A DNA stretch of 64,000 nucleotides from assembly GCA_036971475.1 (NCBI GenBank), contig JBAIZL010000006.1, positions 131,990,231 through 132,054,230 on the forward strand. Reading direction: 5' to 3'. Of this stretch, positions 25,500 to 37,376 are shown one piece after another. The notes beneath the pieces are model-generated. The model ran no database searches. It had not been told where the DNA came from and worked only from the letters and a program-made list of their open reading frames with translations. The position numbers were made by a program, and so were the translations under genes. The stretch comes from Prosapia bicincta (Eukaryota; Arthropoda; Insecta; Hemiptera; Cercopidae). The stretch's first letter is position 1. Each line of letters opens with the position of its first letter.

Positions 25500-26399
25500 C
25501 CTTTAAATAAACACAATATTGGTTAAATAAACGCAATAAGTTTCCCATTTGACGTAGTGCTTCTTTTAAAATGAGCCACAATACCTCTAACATTTTCCAG
25601 GAGAGTTAGGACCACATCATTGTTTTCAAATGCACTAGTAACAATCAAATTCAGGATGTGAGCAAAACAGCCAAAGTGTTTCCACTGCAACAAGTCCTTA
25701 ACAGCTTTCGTTATGTTGCTGGTATTGTCTATAGCCTACTGCATATTTCTCTGAGTATGTCGATCTTCTCATTACAATTTTATTTTTCAGTTTCCAATCT
25801 AATTCTAATTTCTTCAGTTCATCTGCCAAGTTCTGGCTAGTTTGCCTGTTAGAAAATTAAGCACACTGTGACAATGCAGAACTCATTTCAAATTCATCAA
25901 TAATGAAATGAGCAATGACTGCCATAAAACTATCAGTATTAATTGAGGTTCATGTGTCCGTTGTAAGACACACGCTAACTGTGTTTGCAATTGTATTTTT
26001 AGTAGGGTCTAGTATGAATGCATTCTTCATACTTCGCTGGTATCAATGTTTTCTATATGTGTTTTCTGTATGGCAAATCATAAGAAGGATTCAGTTCTTT
26101 AACAAATTCCATAAATCCTTGGACTTCAGCAACGCTAAAAGGTTGAAAGTCTTTTTCTATAGTGTGTCATCAATTTTTTCCTTAGTGTTTATTGGGATCT
26201 TTTTCGTAATGTATAATGGCATGGGCAATTGTCTAGGGTATGAGTAATTATATTCGCTTTGGCCTATCTTAGATATGTTAGTCATATTAGATATACCCGA
26301 TGACGTCATTGGATTTGGCTGAATTTGACTTGAAAATGAATGTAAAGCTTCATTTCTTGTAATGTTTGATGCTGGGAGTCCATCGTGTTCCATCTCCAT
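25500..26399 (-). pseudogene. hAT-superfamily transposase remnant, left-arm copy
   Basis: The minus-strand start (MEMEHDGLPASNITRN) opens an 81-codon stretch ending KIDDTL. Frame-shifted matches to hAT transposases follow. They include a PFSVAEVQGFMEF-like block, CLTTDT-stop-TSINTDSFM (the hAT catalytic Asp region, with TGA where Trp is expected) and an LNLII segment. hAT enzymes are cut-and-paste transposases. The BED zinc finger that normally precedes this region is not seen, and the C-terminal dimerisation region is missing or unrecognisable. The same TGA occurs in the right-arm copy, so the gene was already dead before the arms were duplicated. Confidence 0.7.
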
Positions 26400-26477
26400 C
26401 TCCTACAATTATTATAATTTTTGTGATGAAGTGCCATGTATAAAATATATATGAAGTAAAATATATATAAAATATAT

Positions 26478-26556
26478 ATGCCCTATTCACTTTGCCCGGC
26501 CTGCACTATTTTTAAAAAGAAGTTCTGAAATAACCCACAATCGCCAAACTGGTTAT
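26478..26556. repeat. fragment of the pogo-like element
   Basis: Starting at CCCTATTCACTTTGCCCGGC, about 80 bp repeat the internal sequence at 24858-24950 in the same orientation with a few changes. It lies just outside the inner end of the left arm. Confidence 0.7.
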
Positions 26557-26561
26557 ATAGT

Positions 26562-27040
26562 TCATGCATTTTTTTTACAGTATATATTTCATAATTGCGA
26601 TTGCACCTAAATTACTAATATTAGATCAATTCTGCAAACACAATGCAAATCTATGTTCGATTCTGCGTTATTTAAGCTAATTAAATGAGAAATTCATTTT
26701 TTGTAGAAATCGCAAAATCCATGAACGTTCATGCATTTTTTAGAGCAAATATATGATAACTGCGATAGCACTTAAATTACTAATATGAGATCAATTCTGT
26801 GAACACAATGCAAATCTATGTTCGATTCTGCGTTATTTAAGCTAATTAAATGAGAAATTCATTTTTTGTAGAAATCGCAAAATCCATGAACGTTCATGCA
26901 TTTTTTAGAGCAAATATATAACTGCGATAGCACTTAATTTACTAATATGAGATCAATTCTGTGAACACAATGCGAATCTATGTTCAATTCTGCGTTATTT
27001 AAGCTATTTAAATAAGAAATCCATTTTTTGTCCATTATTA
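26562..27040. repeat. three tandem copies of a ~165-bp unit
   Basis: Copies start at TTCATGCATTTTTT near 26562, 26729 and 26892. Each contains CTGCGTTATTTAAGCTA. They are about 90% alike by eye. There is no match in the right half of the window, and the family is not recognised. Confidence 0.85.
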
Positions 27041-27760
27041 AAATAAAAATATTTAACATTTATAATAAATTAACAACGTATTAAAGTCATTACGATTTTA
27101 AAAATCCAATATCCTTAACCACATAACTTACCGATTATTTTTACATTTCCTTCCTAAAAGAATAATAAAATGATTTTATTGTGAATTGCTAAATCTTTGA
27201 TTCTCTCTATATTCCATTAGAACTGCCTTCATTGAAAAACTGTTTTTTCATATAATGAGGGTTGACATATCTTTCATAAATACCACATATAGTAACCCGA
27301 GTTAATTCAGAATTTGACAACCGTATTTTAATAATGGTAGTATATAAATTGCAACAGTTATTTAACTACTGTCTAATATAATAAAATATTATTTATCCAT
27401 ATAGGTTAGAATTTTGAAGTAATTGAACAACGACAAAATGTAAGTGATACGTTCGCAAACATTGCTGCTTTTTAATGTAGTTTGACCGTAACACAGTGAA
27501 TGTATCAATTTCACACTAGTAAAAAAATTATTCATTTACACATAAAAATATGCACAAAATATATACGCTTTATTAATAAATAGCTACGTAAATCTACATA
27601 GAATGTGTAAAAATGGTTTTATATAAGCCTCTTTGCCAGAGTTTGGTAAATTTTAAAACATATTGTGACACAAAGTGCTACATCACAGTCAGGGCAGAAA
27701 TATCTGGATTCTCTCATAATTTCTTTGCCTTTTGCATCAGGTGGTCGAGCACAAATTACA
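27041..27760 (-). repeat. piggyBac-derived direct repeat, copy A
   Basis: About 710 bp matching 50437-51142 in the same orientation at roughly 90% identity. Homology begins at TTAAAATAA in both copies. TTAA is the piggyBac target, so this edge may be an element end, although no clear TIR was found. On the minus strand it holds the transposase C-terminus and the sequence 3' of it. Confidence 0.75.
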
Positions 27761-27837
27761 CATTGTTTTGTTTTTTTTGCGGTTTGTAGTAGTATCTCTG
27801 AAAAGTGACGCCCTGTTAGTCTAAGAGGAGTGTGGGT
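27619..27837 (-). pseudogene. piggyBac-like transposase C-terminal zinc-ribbon fragment
   Basis: The minus strand reads RLTGRHFSEIL, then a cysteine cluster CVICARP...[12 protein letters not shown]...CFKIY, ending in a TAA stop at 27619-27621. This spacing (CxxC, CxxC, CxxxC, then FxxY) is the C-terminal cysteine-rich domain of piggyBac transposases, which binds the element ends. The RNase H-like catalytic core is absent upstream, where the sequence turns non-coding beyond about 27837. Copy B in the spacer's right edge keeps only the last half of this domain. Confidence 0.75.
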
Positions 27838-28057
27838 TGAGCTAGGATTTTAAAGGCTTGAAGAAGACGAAACAAATTTGGAAAGGCGGTGCAATATCCG
27901 CGACTTCAATAAGTAATAATTTATTATAAATGTTACAAAATGTTATTTTAATTTATTCACTTAAAAATATATTCTGATGTTTACATAATTTAACTGTAAT
28001 AATTAATAGATTAGGTTAGTTCTAGTAGAGCTTAAAGCTTATTTAGGAATTATTTGA

Positions 28058-28753
28058 CTAGATAAGAGACTGACAGACTTACCTAATGGCAATAGTCCAA
28101 AACTGCAATCTCTTGGAAATAAATAAATAGACACATAAAAAAACTTAACACACTATTGAAATATTTTGATCAAAAATGATCTTTGTCAATCAAAAAAGAA
28201 AAAGAAAAGACTAAAGTGAACCACAGATGTGTATAAATATCAAAATGTCACAGATTCACAGATTTATAGTTTATGATATAATGCTATATGTGATTTGTAT
28301 AAATATTGATTATTTGAAACTAGATATTGATAGTCTGTCAGAAGGAAGGTAAATGGAGTTGTTAAAAATGGTAGAAGTTAGGGGGAAGGTAAAAGGAGTT
28401 TTATCTGATGTTGAGGTTAGGAGGCTCTCTAGATTTGGTGTACAACTGGTATGATAACTACAATCTTCTAAATTCTGAAGGGTTGCAATCAGGGGGAGGG
28501 CCTTAATTATTTTGGTGGTATAACAATCATTTAAAGATGTGATATTGTGACTAGCAGTTTTGAGCGGTTGACCTGTCTATGTTCATGGTTCCAAAGTCAT
28601 GTCTGTGGCCATTCATTCTGATGCTCAGACCATCCGTGGTATGGAAATATTTCAATAGTGTGTTAAGTTTTTATATGAGTCTATTTATTTATTTCCAAGA
28701 GATTGCAGTTTTGGACTATTGCCATTAGGTAAGTCTGTCAGTCTCCTATCTAG
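28058..28753. mobile_element. MITE with ~107-bp terminal inverted repeats
   Basis: 28058-28165 is repeated in reverse complement at 28647-28753 with only about three mismatches. Both ends start with CTAGATA and contain GACTGACAGACTTACC. The internal ~480 bp is non-coding. The right end directly touches the long TA tract. The superfamily cannot be assigned without target-site data, and no transposase is seen. Confidence 0.8.
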
Positions 28754-28759
28754 AAAATT

Positions 28760-29049
<290 letters not shown>

Positions 29050-29059
29050 TAAGATACAT

Positions 29060-29697
29060 CTAAAAGATATATCTACAAGAACCGTGATCGAGTGTTTGGC
29101 CAAAAACTCACGAGTTCTGAGTGCTGAGTGAGCTGGAGCGTTGTCGTGATGGAAAACCCAGTTATCACTTCTCCACAGTTCTGGCCTTTTGCGTCGGACA
29201 GCATCCCTCAGACGTTTCAGTACTTCAATGTAGGTAATCTGGTTAACTGTAGAGCCTTCAGGGAGGTACTTGTAGTGAACAACACCTGTAGCATAAAAAA
29301 AACTGTCAGCATCACTTTCACATTCGACCGAACTTGGCGAGCTTTTTTGGGTCTTGGGGAAGTTTGACTCCCCCATTGGGATGATTGGACCTTCGTTTCA
29401 ATGTCGTAACCATACACCCATGATTCATCACAGGTTATACTTTTTGACAAAAAGTTCTCATCTTCATTTGAACGATCAAGCAGTTCCGACAAACCCGGAC
29501 GCGATTGGCTTTTTGATCGTCGGTCATCAGGCGTGGCACAAATTTCGCAGCAACGCGTTGCATCTTCAATTTTTCGGTCAAATTCTCGTATCAAGATCCA
29601 ACTGATATCCCACACTCTCAGGACACCAAGCGGATTTTCCTGAAACTAACTTGAGCCGCGTAATTCAAACAGTCAGCGTATTTTTTTAACAGACCTC

Positions 29698-29698
<1 letters not shown>
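29060..29698 (-). pseudogene. gutted mariner (DD34D) transposon
   Basis: The right edge carries a mariner-type terminal repeat on the minus strand (TACGAGGTCTGTTAAAAAAA), next to a TA target. Coding matches then appear in shifting frames: QRVAAKFVPRLMTDDQKA, then DESWVYGYD with the first catalytic Asp, then [15 protein letters not shown] and HHDNAPAH with the second catalytic Asp. The N-terminal helix-turn-helix region is deleted. The sequence breaks off after KHSITVL, before the third catalytic Asp, where it meets the TA tract. At least two frameshifts are present, so the copy is inactive. Confidence 0.85.

Positions 29699-29754
<56 letters not shown>
29699..29754. repeat. (TA)n tract between mariner and the BEL/Pao LTR
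   Basis: Uninterrupted TA. It abuts the mariner end on one side and the first base of the LTR on the other. Confidence 0.95.
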
Positions 29755-29758
<4 letters not shown>

Positions 29759-30154
29759 TGGTAACAATAGTTTCGGAGGACCAACAATTATTATAATTAT
29801 ATAAACTAATATTTTGCATTTACGTGCACCAGGGAATACACACTTAACGCACTCGCGTATTAAATAAGCGATTTCTGGCCAGAAAACGTGTTCGTATTCC
29901 CCGCACTGGTCACATTCGGTATAAACATTAATAAAATATTTACATTCACGTATTCTAGTACCTAAGGTACGGAGATTGGAAAGTATAATAGTATACTAGA
30001 AAGTAGGGGTATCTGTCTACACTCCCGAAAGGTCTAACTTGCTCTGCCTGGTTCAAACTGCAGAACCAACCTTATCACGGGTGAGCTTTGTCTGACTTTG
30101 GCGGCGGGCTTAAAATAAAAGAAATGAGTCTATATTAATTTTAAATACGTAACA
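29755..30154 (-). repeat. 3' LTR of the BEL/Pao element
   Basis: In element orientation the LTR would begin TGTTACGTATTT next to a GC-rich block and end ACCAAACA, giving the TG...CA form over 400 bp. The boundaries were inferred from one copy only, since the 5' LTR is absent. Confidence 0.6.
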
Positions 30155-30297
30155 TACCGGGGGCCTTGAATTCTTCTAGGATTCAAAGAGAACTAACACA
30201 AATATAATATTTTGAGAGTTTATAAAAATAAAAAGTTCATAAAGGAAAATAAAAATATCTCTTTTACAAAAAGTGAGCGCACTATGGCGCAAGTTCA

Positions 30298-32940
30298 TTA
30301 TGAGCGTAGTGGTAGAGGGAAAACCTTGTGAGCAGGTCTTGTCAAGGTTCCCTGCTTTTTCTTCAAATGAACCACTCTTACTACACCATCCTTTCCTGGA
30401 GAAACACTACTTATCCTAGCCAGAGGCCATGCGAGAGGTGGTGCAGGTTGATGCACTAACACGAGGTCGCCGACGCGCAGGTTGACAGTTGGCACGTTCC
30501 ACTTCCCCCGTTGCTGAAGAGTATGGATATATTCTAGATGCCATCTCTTCCAAATACGCTGGTGAAAGGTCTTGATTAGCTGCCAGTGCTCGAGTCGTTT
30601 GGCAGGAACGTTGAAAAGATCCTCTTCTGGAACTGAAACCAATGAAGATCCTATTAAGAAGTGACCCGGGGTGAGTGCATTGAGGTCTGAGGCGTCGTTT
30701 GACAGAGGTGTGAGAGGTCTCGAATTCAAAATAGCCTCTACTTGAGTTGTGAGAGTGGAAAATTCACATAGAGTTAAAATATGTTCACCGATGACACGTC
30801 GGAGGTGATGTTTTGCACTCTTGATTGCTGCTTCCCAAAGACCACCTTGATGAGGAGCTGCAGGCGGGTTGAAATGAAAGTTGATATTGTGTTGTGATGA
30901 GAATTCAGCAAGAGGGGTTCGGCCTGAAGAGATGATGAGATTTTGTAAAGCATTATTCGCTCCAACGAAATTCGTTCCACAGTCAGAATAAATATTTGTG
31001 CAAAGACCGCGTCTAGATACAAATCGGGTGAGAGCGGCAATAAACCCATCTGTCGACAGGTCCGATACTACTTCAATGTGTACAGCCTTTGTCACAAGGC
31101 AAACAAAGATACAAATATATGCTTTGGTCAAGCGAATCGAGCGCAAATTGTGCATTTTGATGTTAAAAGGACCTCCGTAGTCAATTCCGGTGTTGAGAAA
31201 CGGACGAGAAGGAGTTAATCTTGCTTTTGGTAAATCACCCATGAGCGGAGATTTATTGTGAAGCTTGTGTCGAAAACATACAACACATTGAAAAATGCGA
31301 GAGCGTATTACACTTCGGGCCGAGAGTATCCACACATCCTGTGCAAGAAGTGATTGAGTCAATTGAGCGCCCGAGTGTAAGTATTTTCGATGATAAAAAT
31401 CAATAAGAAGGTTGACGACATGATGTCGTTTGGGCAAAATCACAGGATGTTGCACATCCGTAGGAAGTTTTAAAGCGTTGAGACGTCCTCCCACTCGTAG
31501 GATATCATCCTTGTCGAGAAAGGGAGAGAGTCGACGGAGTTGTGACGAGGCAGGTGTAGTTGGATCCTTCTTCATGGCAACGATGTAGTCTCTGAACGCT
31601 GATTCTTGAACCATCTTGAAAATTGCCAGTCTTGACGCTCTCATTTCCAGAGTGTTGAGAGGACCATCGAGCTTTCTGGAATGACGAGCGTTATGAGTAA
31701 ATCGCAAAATATAAGCCATCACACGCTGGAGTCGGCTAAAGTGAGAAAACTGAGTGAGGAGCTCCCATTCATGAGGAGCAGTTGATATGAGAGATATAGG
31801 TGAAATGGGTTTCTCTTCTCCTGTGTCAGTAAGTTTTGCAGGCATAAAATGAGATACAGGCCAGTTATCATTAGATTTTTGTAGCCAAAGGGGGCCGTAC
31901 CACCATAATGAGTGCTGTGGTAAATCTTTAGGAAGTAACCCACGCGACGCCCAATCAGCAGGATTATCTTCACTCGCTACGTGTCTCCAGTAATGAGAAG
32001 GCACTAATTCTTGTATCTGGGCTACCCGGTTGGCGACAAACGTCTTCAATCGATGAAGAGGTGTTTGTAACCATGTCAGTGTTACTGTCGAATCACACCA
32101 TAGAAATACAGAAGAAAGAAAATTCCACCCTTTTTTCAAAAAGAGAGATACATATCCCACTAGTTGGGCGAGTAAATGAGCTGCACTTAGCTCTAATCGA
32201 GGTACCGTGAGCCTTTTCAGAGGGGCTACCCGAGTCTTCGATATTGCTTGCCGAATTAACACAGAGTCGTCGCTAAGTTGGCATCTCAAGTAAACGACGA
32301 CGGCATAACCGTTCTCAGAAGCATCTGAGAAACCGTGTAACTTAAAGTTTCTCGAGTGTGTTATTCGTAATGCACGAGGAATTACAATTTTTCGTAGAGT
32401 ATTAGCCGAGTCTGTAAAGGTTTGCCATAATTTCAATTGTTCAGATGGAAGTGGTTCATCCCAGTTCAATCCTTTGATCCAGAGTAGTTGCATAAAACGT
32501 TTGGCCCACATAACAATGGGTGAGAGAAATCCACAAGGGTCGTAAATCTGGGCAATGATACCGAGAATTTGACGTTTAGTCCTGGAATTGTGAGGAAAAT
32601 TCAAATTATAGGTAAACGTATCGGTAGAGGGTGACCAATGAAGACCTAATATAGTGAAATGTGGTTGTTTACTGCCTTGAAGGAATACAGGGGTCTCTAA
32701 ATGAGCATCAGGAAGATCTTGCAGCAGTTGACTGGAGTTAGATGTCCATTTGCGTAGTTCAAAGCCTCCGCGAGCCAGGAGCGAGATGAGTTGCTTACGG
32801 AGGCTCAAAGCCTTTTCTTCAGAGTCAGCTCCAGAGATGATGTCATCTATGAACGTCTGCGTGCGTAGAATATTTGCAGCTTCAGGATAGGAGTCACCTT
32901 CGTCTGCAGCGAGCTGATGTAATGTTCTAATGGTGAACAA
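30298..32940 (-). pseudogene. BEL/Pao pol, RT motif C through integrase
   Basis: An 880-codon open stretch. RT motif C appears as FIDDI near residue 32. It is followed by the Pao-type region (KRQILGIIAQIYDPCGFLSP, about 122-142), RNase H-like FSDASENGYAV (about 203), and an integrase zinc-binding HHCC near 500-560. The integrase core follows, with D in GIDYGGPF, D in IYSDCGTNF and E in HQGGLWEAAIKSAKH. A DUF5641-type C-terminus has WQLIKTFHQRIWKRW and LRVGDLVLV. The three integrase acidic residues are all present. This segment lacks its own authentic start; the ATG given is internal and follows a frameshift. Integrase inserts the cDNA, and RT/RNase H makes it. Confidence 0.9.
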
Positions 32941-33002
32941 TTCATTCCGTAAGTCACTGTCGTGAGCTTGTAGATTAAAGAGGTCTGATCTAGACTTTCA
33001 CG

Positions 33003-33827
33003 CTATAAGATCATCTGATAGCACTGGTCATCAGGGTGCATTTTTACCTGTCTATACATTTGACGAATGTCACAAGAAAAAACAACGTTATGAATCCGAA
33101 AATTTAGTAATAAATCACAAATATTCGTTTGCATCTTTTTGCCTGTTAATAAAATATTATTAAGAGAAATACCATTAGAGGTTTCAGAACTAGAATCAAA
33201 TACAGTACGTAAACGAGTTGTGCTGCTAGACTCCTTTAAAACACCATGGTGAGGAAGGAAGTAATGAGGTACAGTTAGATCAGTATTATGAGCGTAGATC
33301 ATGTGACCATAGGCTAAGTAGTCAGCCATAAAATCAGTATATAGGGATTTAAATTGAGGTTGAGCACTAAATTTCTTTTCTAGAGAGTGCAGTCTTTTTT
33401 CTGCATTTAAACGAGATTGACCCAGAGGAGGATGTTCAGTCTTGAATGGTAGTCGGACGCAATATCGGCCAGATTGGTCCCGAGTATTAGTGGCGAGAAA
33501 GTGATCTTCACGTAATGTATCTTCTTGAGACAGCTTAGACACAGCAGGGGGCTCTTCCTGTTCCCAAAACCTTTGTAGTGAGTCGTGAAGGTCAATGTCG
33601 TTGACAACTAGAAGTGTAGTTGATAATTGAGAGCTGGAGTTACTATGAGGTTCACTGCCAGATAGACATGGTGCGTTACCCATTACTAAAAAGCCAAAGT
33701 GTGTGCCTATTAGCCTGGGTAAACCAGGTCCGAGGTTATAAGATTCTTGAGTAAGTATGAGTGGAAATAAAGCACCACCAAGAAGAACGTCTATGCCTCC
33801 TGGCAAGTGAAACGTAGGGTCTGCCAA
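33003..33827 (-). pseudogene. BEL/Pao pol, protease C-terminus and first half of RT
   Basis: A 274-codon open stretch, in frame after a shift near 33905. It begins in the Pao protease-linked region (HLPGGIDVLLGGALFP, IGTHFGFLVMG) and ends in RT motif A (VVFSCDIRQMYRQVKMHP). It is closed by TAG where the family has Trp (MIL-stop-R). The neighbouring downstream segment continues the RT after a second frameshift near 32935, so the polyprotein is broken twice around the RT active site. Confidence 0.85.
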
Positions 33828-33862
33828 AACATAAGGACGAACCTTGGAAAGAACTTCAGAGT

Positions 33863-34381
33863 CTACTTGTGTGCTTGGTAGGTTGACACAAATTTTTCCA
33901 ATATTAAAAATCTTTCATTAATTGAAATAACCTTGCCCCCAAGAGTTTCAGCAGCAACTGAGGTGAGACCTTTTGAGCGTAAGGGTACCTGAGACAATCC
34001 TACCACACTATGAGTGGTCTTAGTACGAGGAGCACACAATAATTGAGCAGCACGCTCGGTGAGAAAACAAGATTGACTGCCAGAGTCAACAAGAGCACGA
34101 AATACATGAGTAATACCGTTAGACGAGGTAAGCTTAACAAGTAGAGTGCCTAAGAGAACAGTATTAGAGATTTGAGACGTAATCTGCTTTTCTTGACAGG
34201 TCATAGTGATTGGAGAAGGGGTTAGTTCCTGTTGAAGTGTCGAAGAGTCTTGACGCGAAGTTTGAGGTGTGGTCCGTTGCATCGTAGAGTGATTTTCAAA
34301 ATGTAATAATGTATGATGATTTTTGTAGCATTTGTAGCAAAATAGAGAACATTTCAAACTTGACGTTGAGCCAGCGTCCAA
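33863..34381 (-). pseudogene. chimeric ORF: repeat-derived start fused to BEL/Pao zinc knuckle and protease
   Basis: A 172-codon frame. The first 14 residues (MDAGSTSSLKCSLF) are identical to the start of a 63-codon frame in every downstream 2.9-kb unit, so they come from the repeat. From residue 15 it is BEL/Pao: a gag zinc knuckle CYKCYKNHHTLLHF, a low-complexity linker, then an aspartic-protease-like domain with the active-site motif ALVDSGSQSCFL. It then runs out of frame. The fusion is accidental in origin. Nothing shows that it is expressed. Confidence 0.7.
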
Positions 34382-34500
34382 AATCTTACATTATAATGTC
34401 CGTATTTTAAACTACTTTTTTATTACAACGGTAAAAAAGAAAATAGTCAATTCAAAACCACCAAAAATTGGTTTTTAATAAAGCAAATAGTCCTAACACA

Positions 34501-34543
34501 GACTAGTTTCGGCGACGATGTCGCTTTCCTCAGTGCTTGGAAC
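34501..34543 (-). ncRNA. hammerhead-ribozyme-like motif, unit 1
   Basis: The minus strand reads CTGAGGA, A, a 5-bp stem GCGAC/GTCGC with an ATC loop, then C-GAAAC-TAGTC. This fits the CUGANGA-stem II-GAAA catalytic core, with one extra A and an A/C mismatch at the base of stem II. GUC after the palindrome ACUAGU would be the cleavage triplet. Upstream UCC..GCA can pair with downstream UGU....GGA to form stem I with an internal loop. Such a tiny palindromic stem III would favour action as a dimer. Structure and activity are inferred, not shown. Confidence 0.5.
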
Positions 34544-37376
34544 TTTTGAGTTGATTATTTGGTTTTTTACGGTTGTAAATAGTTCTCATTAGCTAAGCAA
34601 TTAACTAAATATTTTTTCTAATTGGTAAGTTAGGCTTTGGTATTCAACGATATGTTTCTCATAGAAAGCAAAAGCGGGGGCTTTTAGACTTATAGCTTTG
34701 CAAAATTTAATTCATTTTTCGAATTTTACAAAGTCATAAGACCAAAAATAAGCTCGATTTTATTTATATATATAAGATATATAACGTTGAATACCAAACT
34801 TCGTTTCAAACAATTCCTAAAAACTCATTTTTTATGTTATGACTTGTACAATTAAAATAAAAGTTCGTATTATTGTTAGAACTTTCAGTCATTTTTAGAA
34901 ATTAACTCCCATACAGTCAAAATAACAACTGATGCTGCCGAGTATATTTCTTGTCCTGGGTCAAATTGATACAATATCTTCTAAAACATTTTTTTCAACC
35001 CTTCAATTAACTTATTAGATTATTAAAATACATTAAATGCTAAAGCAAATACTATTAAATGTCACTTCAATTTTATTTCTAACATAAGATAGAAAAAAAT
35101 AGAAACATAAAAAAGCATAAAGTATATCAACTATATATACAGTACCCGGTTTCCCCTAATGTATAAAACAAAATTACATGAAGATTTTTTAAACTAAGCT
35201 CAAAAAGGGAAGAACATAGTCGTTTCTAAGGTGTGGATATTAACTGCTTGCACAGCTCAAACTTGTTAACTACCTTGATTGTTTGACTTGGAAGTCAGGG
35301 ACACCTAGAAACATCGGTCCTTCCCTGTCTATTAGACATTGCTAAGTAATATTTGTTCCATGTTCAGTGGAGAAAGTTTGCCCGAGAGGATGTTTTTCAA
35401 CGCTGTTATTTATGCAACCAGAGTTCTCTATGAGTATAAAGATACTTTACTTATGTCTGAGTAGTAATTTGAAACAAAAGTATACACAATACCTCAGTAA
35501 AGAATATCTAATCATCACAAAAAATGTTAATTTGTCGAAAATTCGTTTAGAAATTAGGTTTCTATCAGAAGTATAGCGACTGTTGCAGCTGTTTCTCTGC
35601 TTGTCTGCTAGGTGGCAGCACCTGACGGTAGAAACCAGTGCCGTGTTTTGCTTATTCGTAGCCTACAGCACGGAATTACTAGGATTCCTAGTCTTCACTA
35701 AGATTACTTGGAGTCAAGTAGTTATATAAACTTTAAACAACTTTGCTAAATGTTATTAGTTTCATGCTCAGGGAACCGCGATAGCGTGATTAGTTGTTTT
35801 ACAACACAGCTATTTATGAAACCTGAGTTCTTTATGAGTTAAAATTATTTTATTTGTACTAGAACAGTATTTTCAACCAAATGTATCCACAAAACCACAG
35901 TATAATATAACTAATAATAACTAAAATAATAATATTTCAAAAAACCTGCTTAACATTAGAGGTGTAATAACAGTTGAAGCTGTTACTCAGTTTAACTGCT
36001 AGTGGGCAGCACATGTCTGTAAAAACCAGTTAACGTTGAATCTAATGATCCCACAAAATGATTAAATGTTTAAAAAATAGCCGTGTATGTAGTTGCAGTT
36101 GTTGCAATCATTGGCTACTATATGACAGGATATATCTGTGATAATGAGCAATCCCGTTTCTTACTCACGGTAGGGATACTAACCACAAATAAAAACATTT
36201 TACCAATAATATATAAAAGTACAATGTATAATTGTTCAAGCCTTTAATGCCAAAGTAATACTAATTAAATGAAATTTTCTATTCACACAAAATGCATTGT
36301 CTTAGTCGCTGTAAACGAACGGCAGTTTATTCAAATAAAACTATACACAGATTATATTCAGTAGGCCTAGTTGTAATTAACACGGAAACAATAATTTATT
36401 TATAATGGTATTCAAAATAGGTCGTATAGGCCTATGTTGCAGGTAATGAAGGGGACCGTAAAACATGGCTGTAAGTCACGGACAAGACTTGCTAGGTAGA
36501 TTAGCGCAAGTCCATGCAGTAGGCCTATTGCTGTTCTGTTGTGTGTTGTTCATAGAGTGATTTGTTGGTTATGTTAAAACAGGAAGTAAACTGCTATAAA
36601 TTAACTCTTGTTGATTCTTTAGAAAAAATATGCATAAACAATAATAACCTGTTTGAATATACGATGTGTTTGACAGTTGGCGAGATAAGAATAGGCTGAC
36701 AGATATGAGTCATTAAGTGTACAAGTCCGACAGCTGTTTTGCGCCTATCGATACAAGATGTAGTCCAGGATCTAATAGGCACTGAAAGTCTAACACAATT
36801 TCATTTCAGATTATTGTTCTGGCCAGTTGGGTAGTTTTAAAAGCGTATATCGCCGCTCCTTCACGGAGGGAGAGGGGGAACGTCGCGGGAAATGCGTTGT
36901 ACTGGAACTTTAGTATATTTTAAACTAAAAAAAACCAGAATAAGCCAAAAAATGTTTTCAAACTCACAAAAATAAGTGCTTCCATAATGGCTCTTACGTA
37001 AAAATGGCTAACTATAATACATAGGCCTACTGAGTAAAAGAGTAATTTTTGTCAAACTTGTACTTTTACTTTGGTTTTTTAGAGAATTTACATTGGAAAA
37101 TAATACATAGCGGTAAACGTAAACCGGAGATATGGGGAGAGTTACAAGTTTTCTTCTGGGGGGTACAAGATTGCCCTAGGGGTATCAAATGGGGTCCGGG
37201 GGAGCTCCCCCTCCAAAATAGAGAACATTTCAAACTTGACGTTGAGCCAGCGTCCAAAACTTTACATTATAAGGTCCGTATTTTAAACTACTTTTTTATT
37301 ACAACGGTAAAAAACAAAATATTCAATTCAAAACCACAAAAAATTGGTTTTTAATAAAGCAAATAGTCCTAACACA

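Larger units (their letters stand above)
1289..26420 (+). repeat. left arm of a giant inverted repeat
   Basis: Successive blocks match the reverse complement of the right arm in mirror order. 1289-1550 matches 63740-64000, 1550-1872 matches 63514-63740, and 1978-2370 matches 58430-58793. Then 4680-5640 matches 57370-58330, 22936-23917 matches 54649-55623, and 25251-26420 matches 51985-53572. Identity by eye is high, roughly 90-95%, with scattered substitutions. Large arm-specific differences are the 2.1-kb insert at 2380-4505 and the roughly ten-fold larger satellite array. The inner end is sharp, close to the hAT start codon region at about 26420. Confidence 0.9.
29755..34342 (-). mobile_element. 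5'-truncated BEL/Pao LTR retrotransposon
   Basis: A minus-strand element with domains in BEL/Pao order: gag zinc knuckle, aspartic protease, reverse transcriptase, RNase H, integrase, and a C-terminal DUF5641-type domain, followed by one 3' LTR. The 5' LTR and nearly all of gag are missing. The element stops inside the zinc knuckle at 34342, where the 2.9-kb repeat begins. Three coding lesions are seen: a frameshift near 33905, a TAG near 33003 and a frameshift near 32935. It is not autonomous. Adjacent sequence beyond the LTR is a TA tract, so no target duplication can be read. Confidence 0.9.

Noticed and set aside
25658..26247. Plus-strand ORFs opposite the left hAT copy
   Set aside because: Antisense shadows of the hAT remnant, whose protein motifs are on the minus strand.
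29217..29615. 132-codon minus-strand ORF as an intact mariner protein
   Set aside because: Its first third is in the wrong frame (the QRVAAKFVPRL motif lies in another frame), and it lacks the N-terminal HTH and third catalytic Asp.
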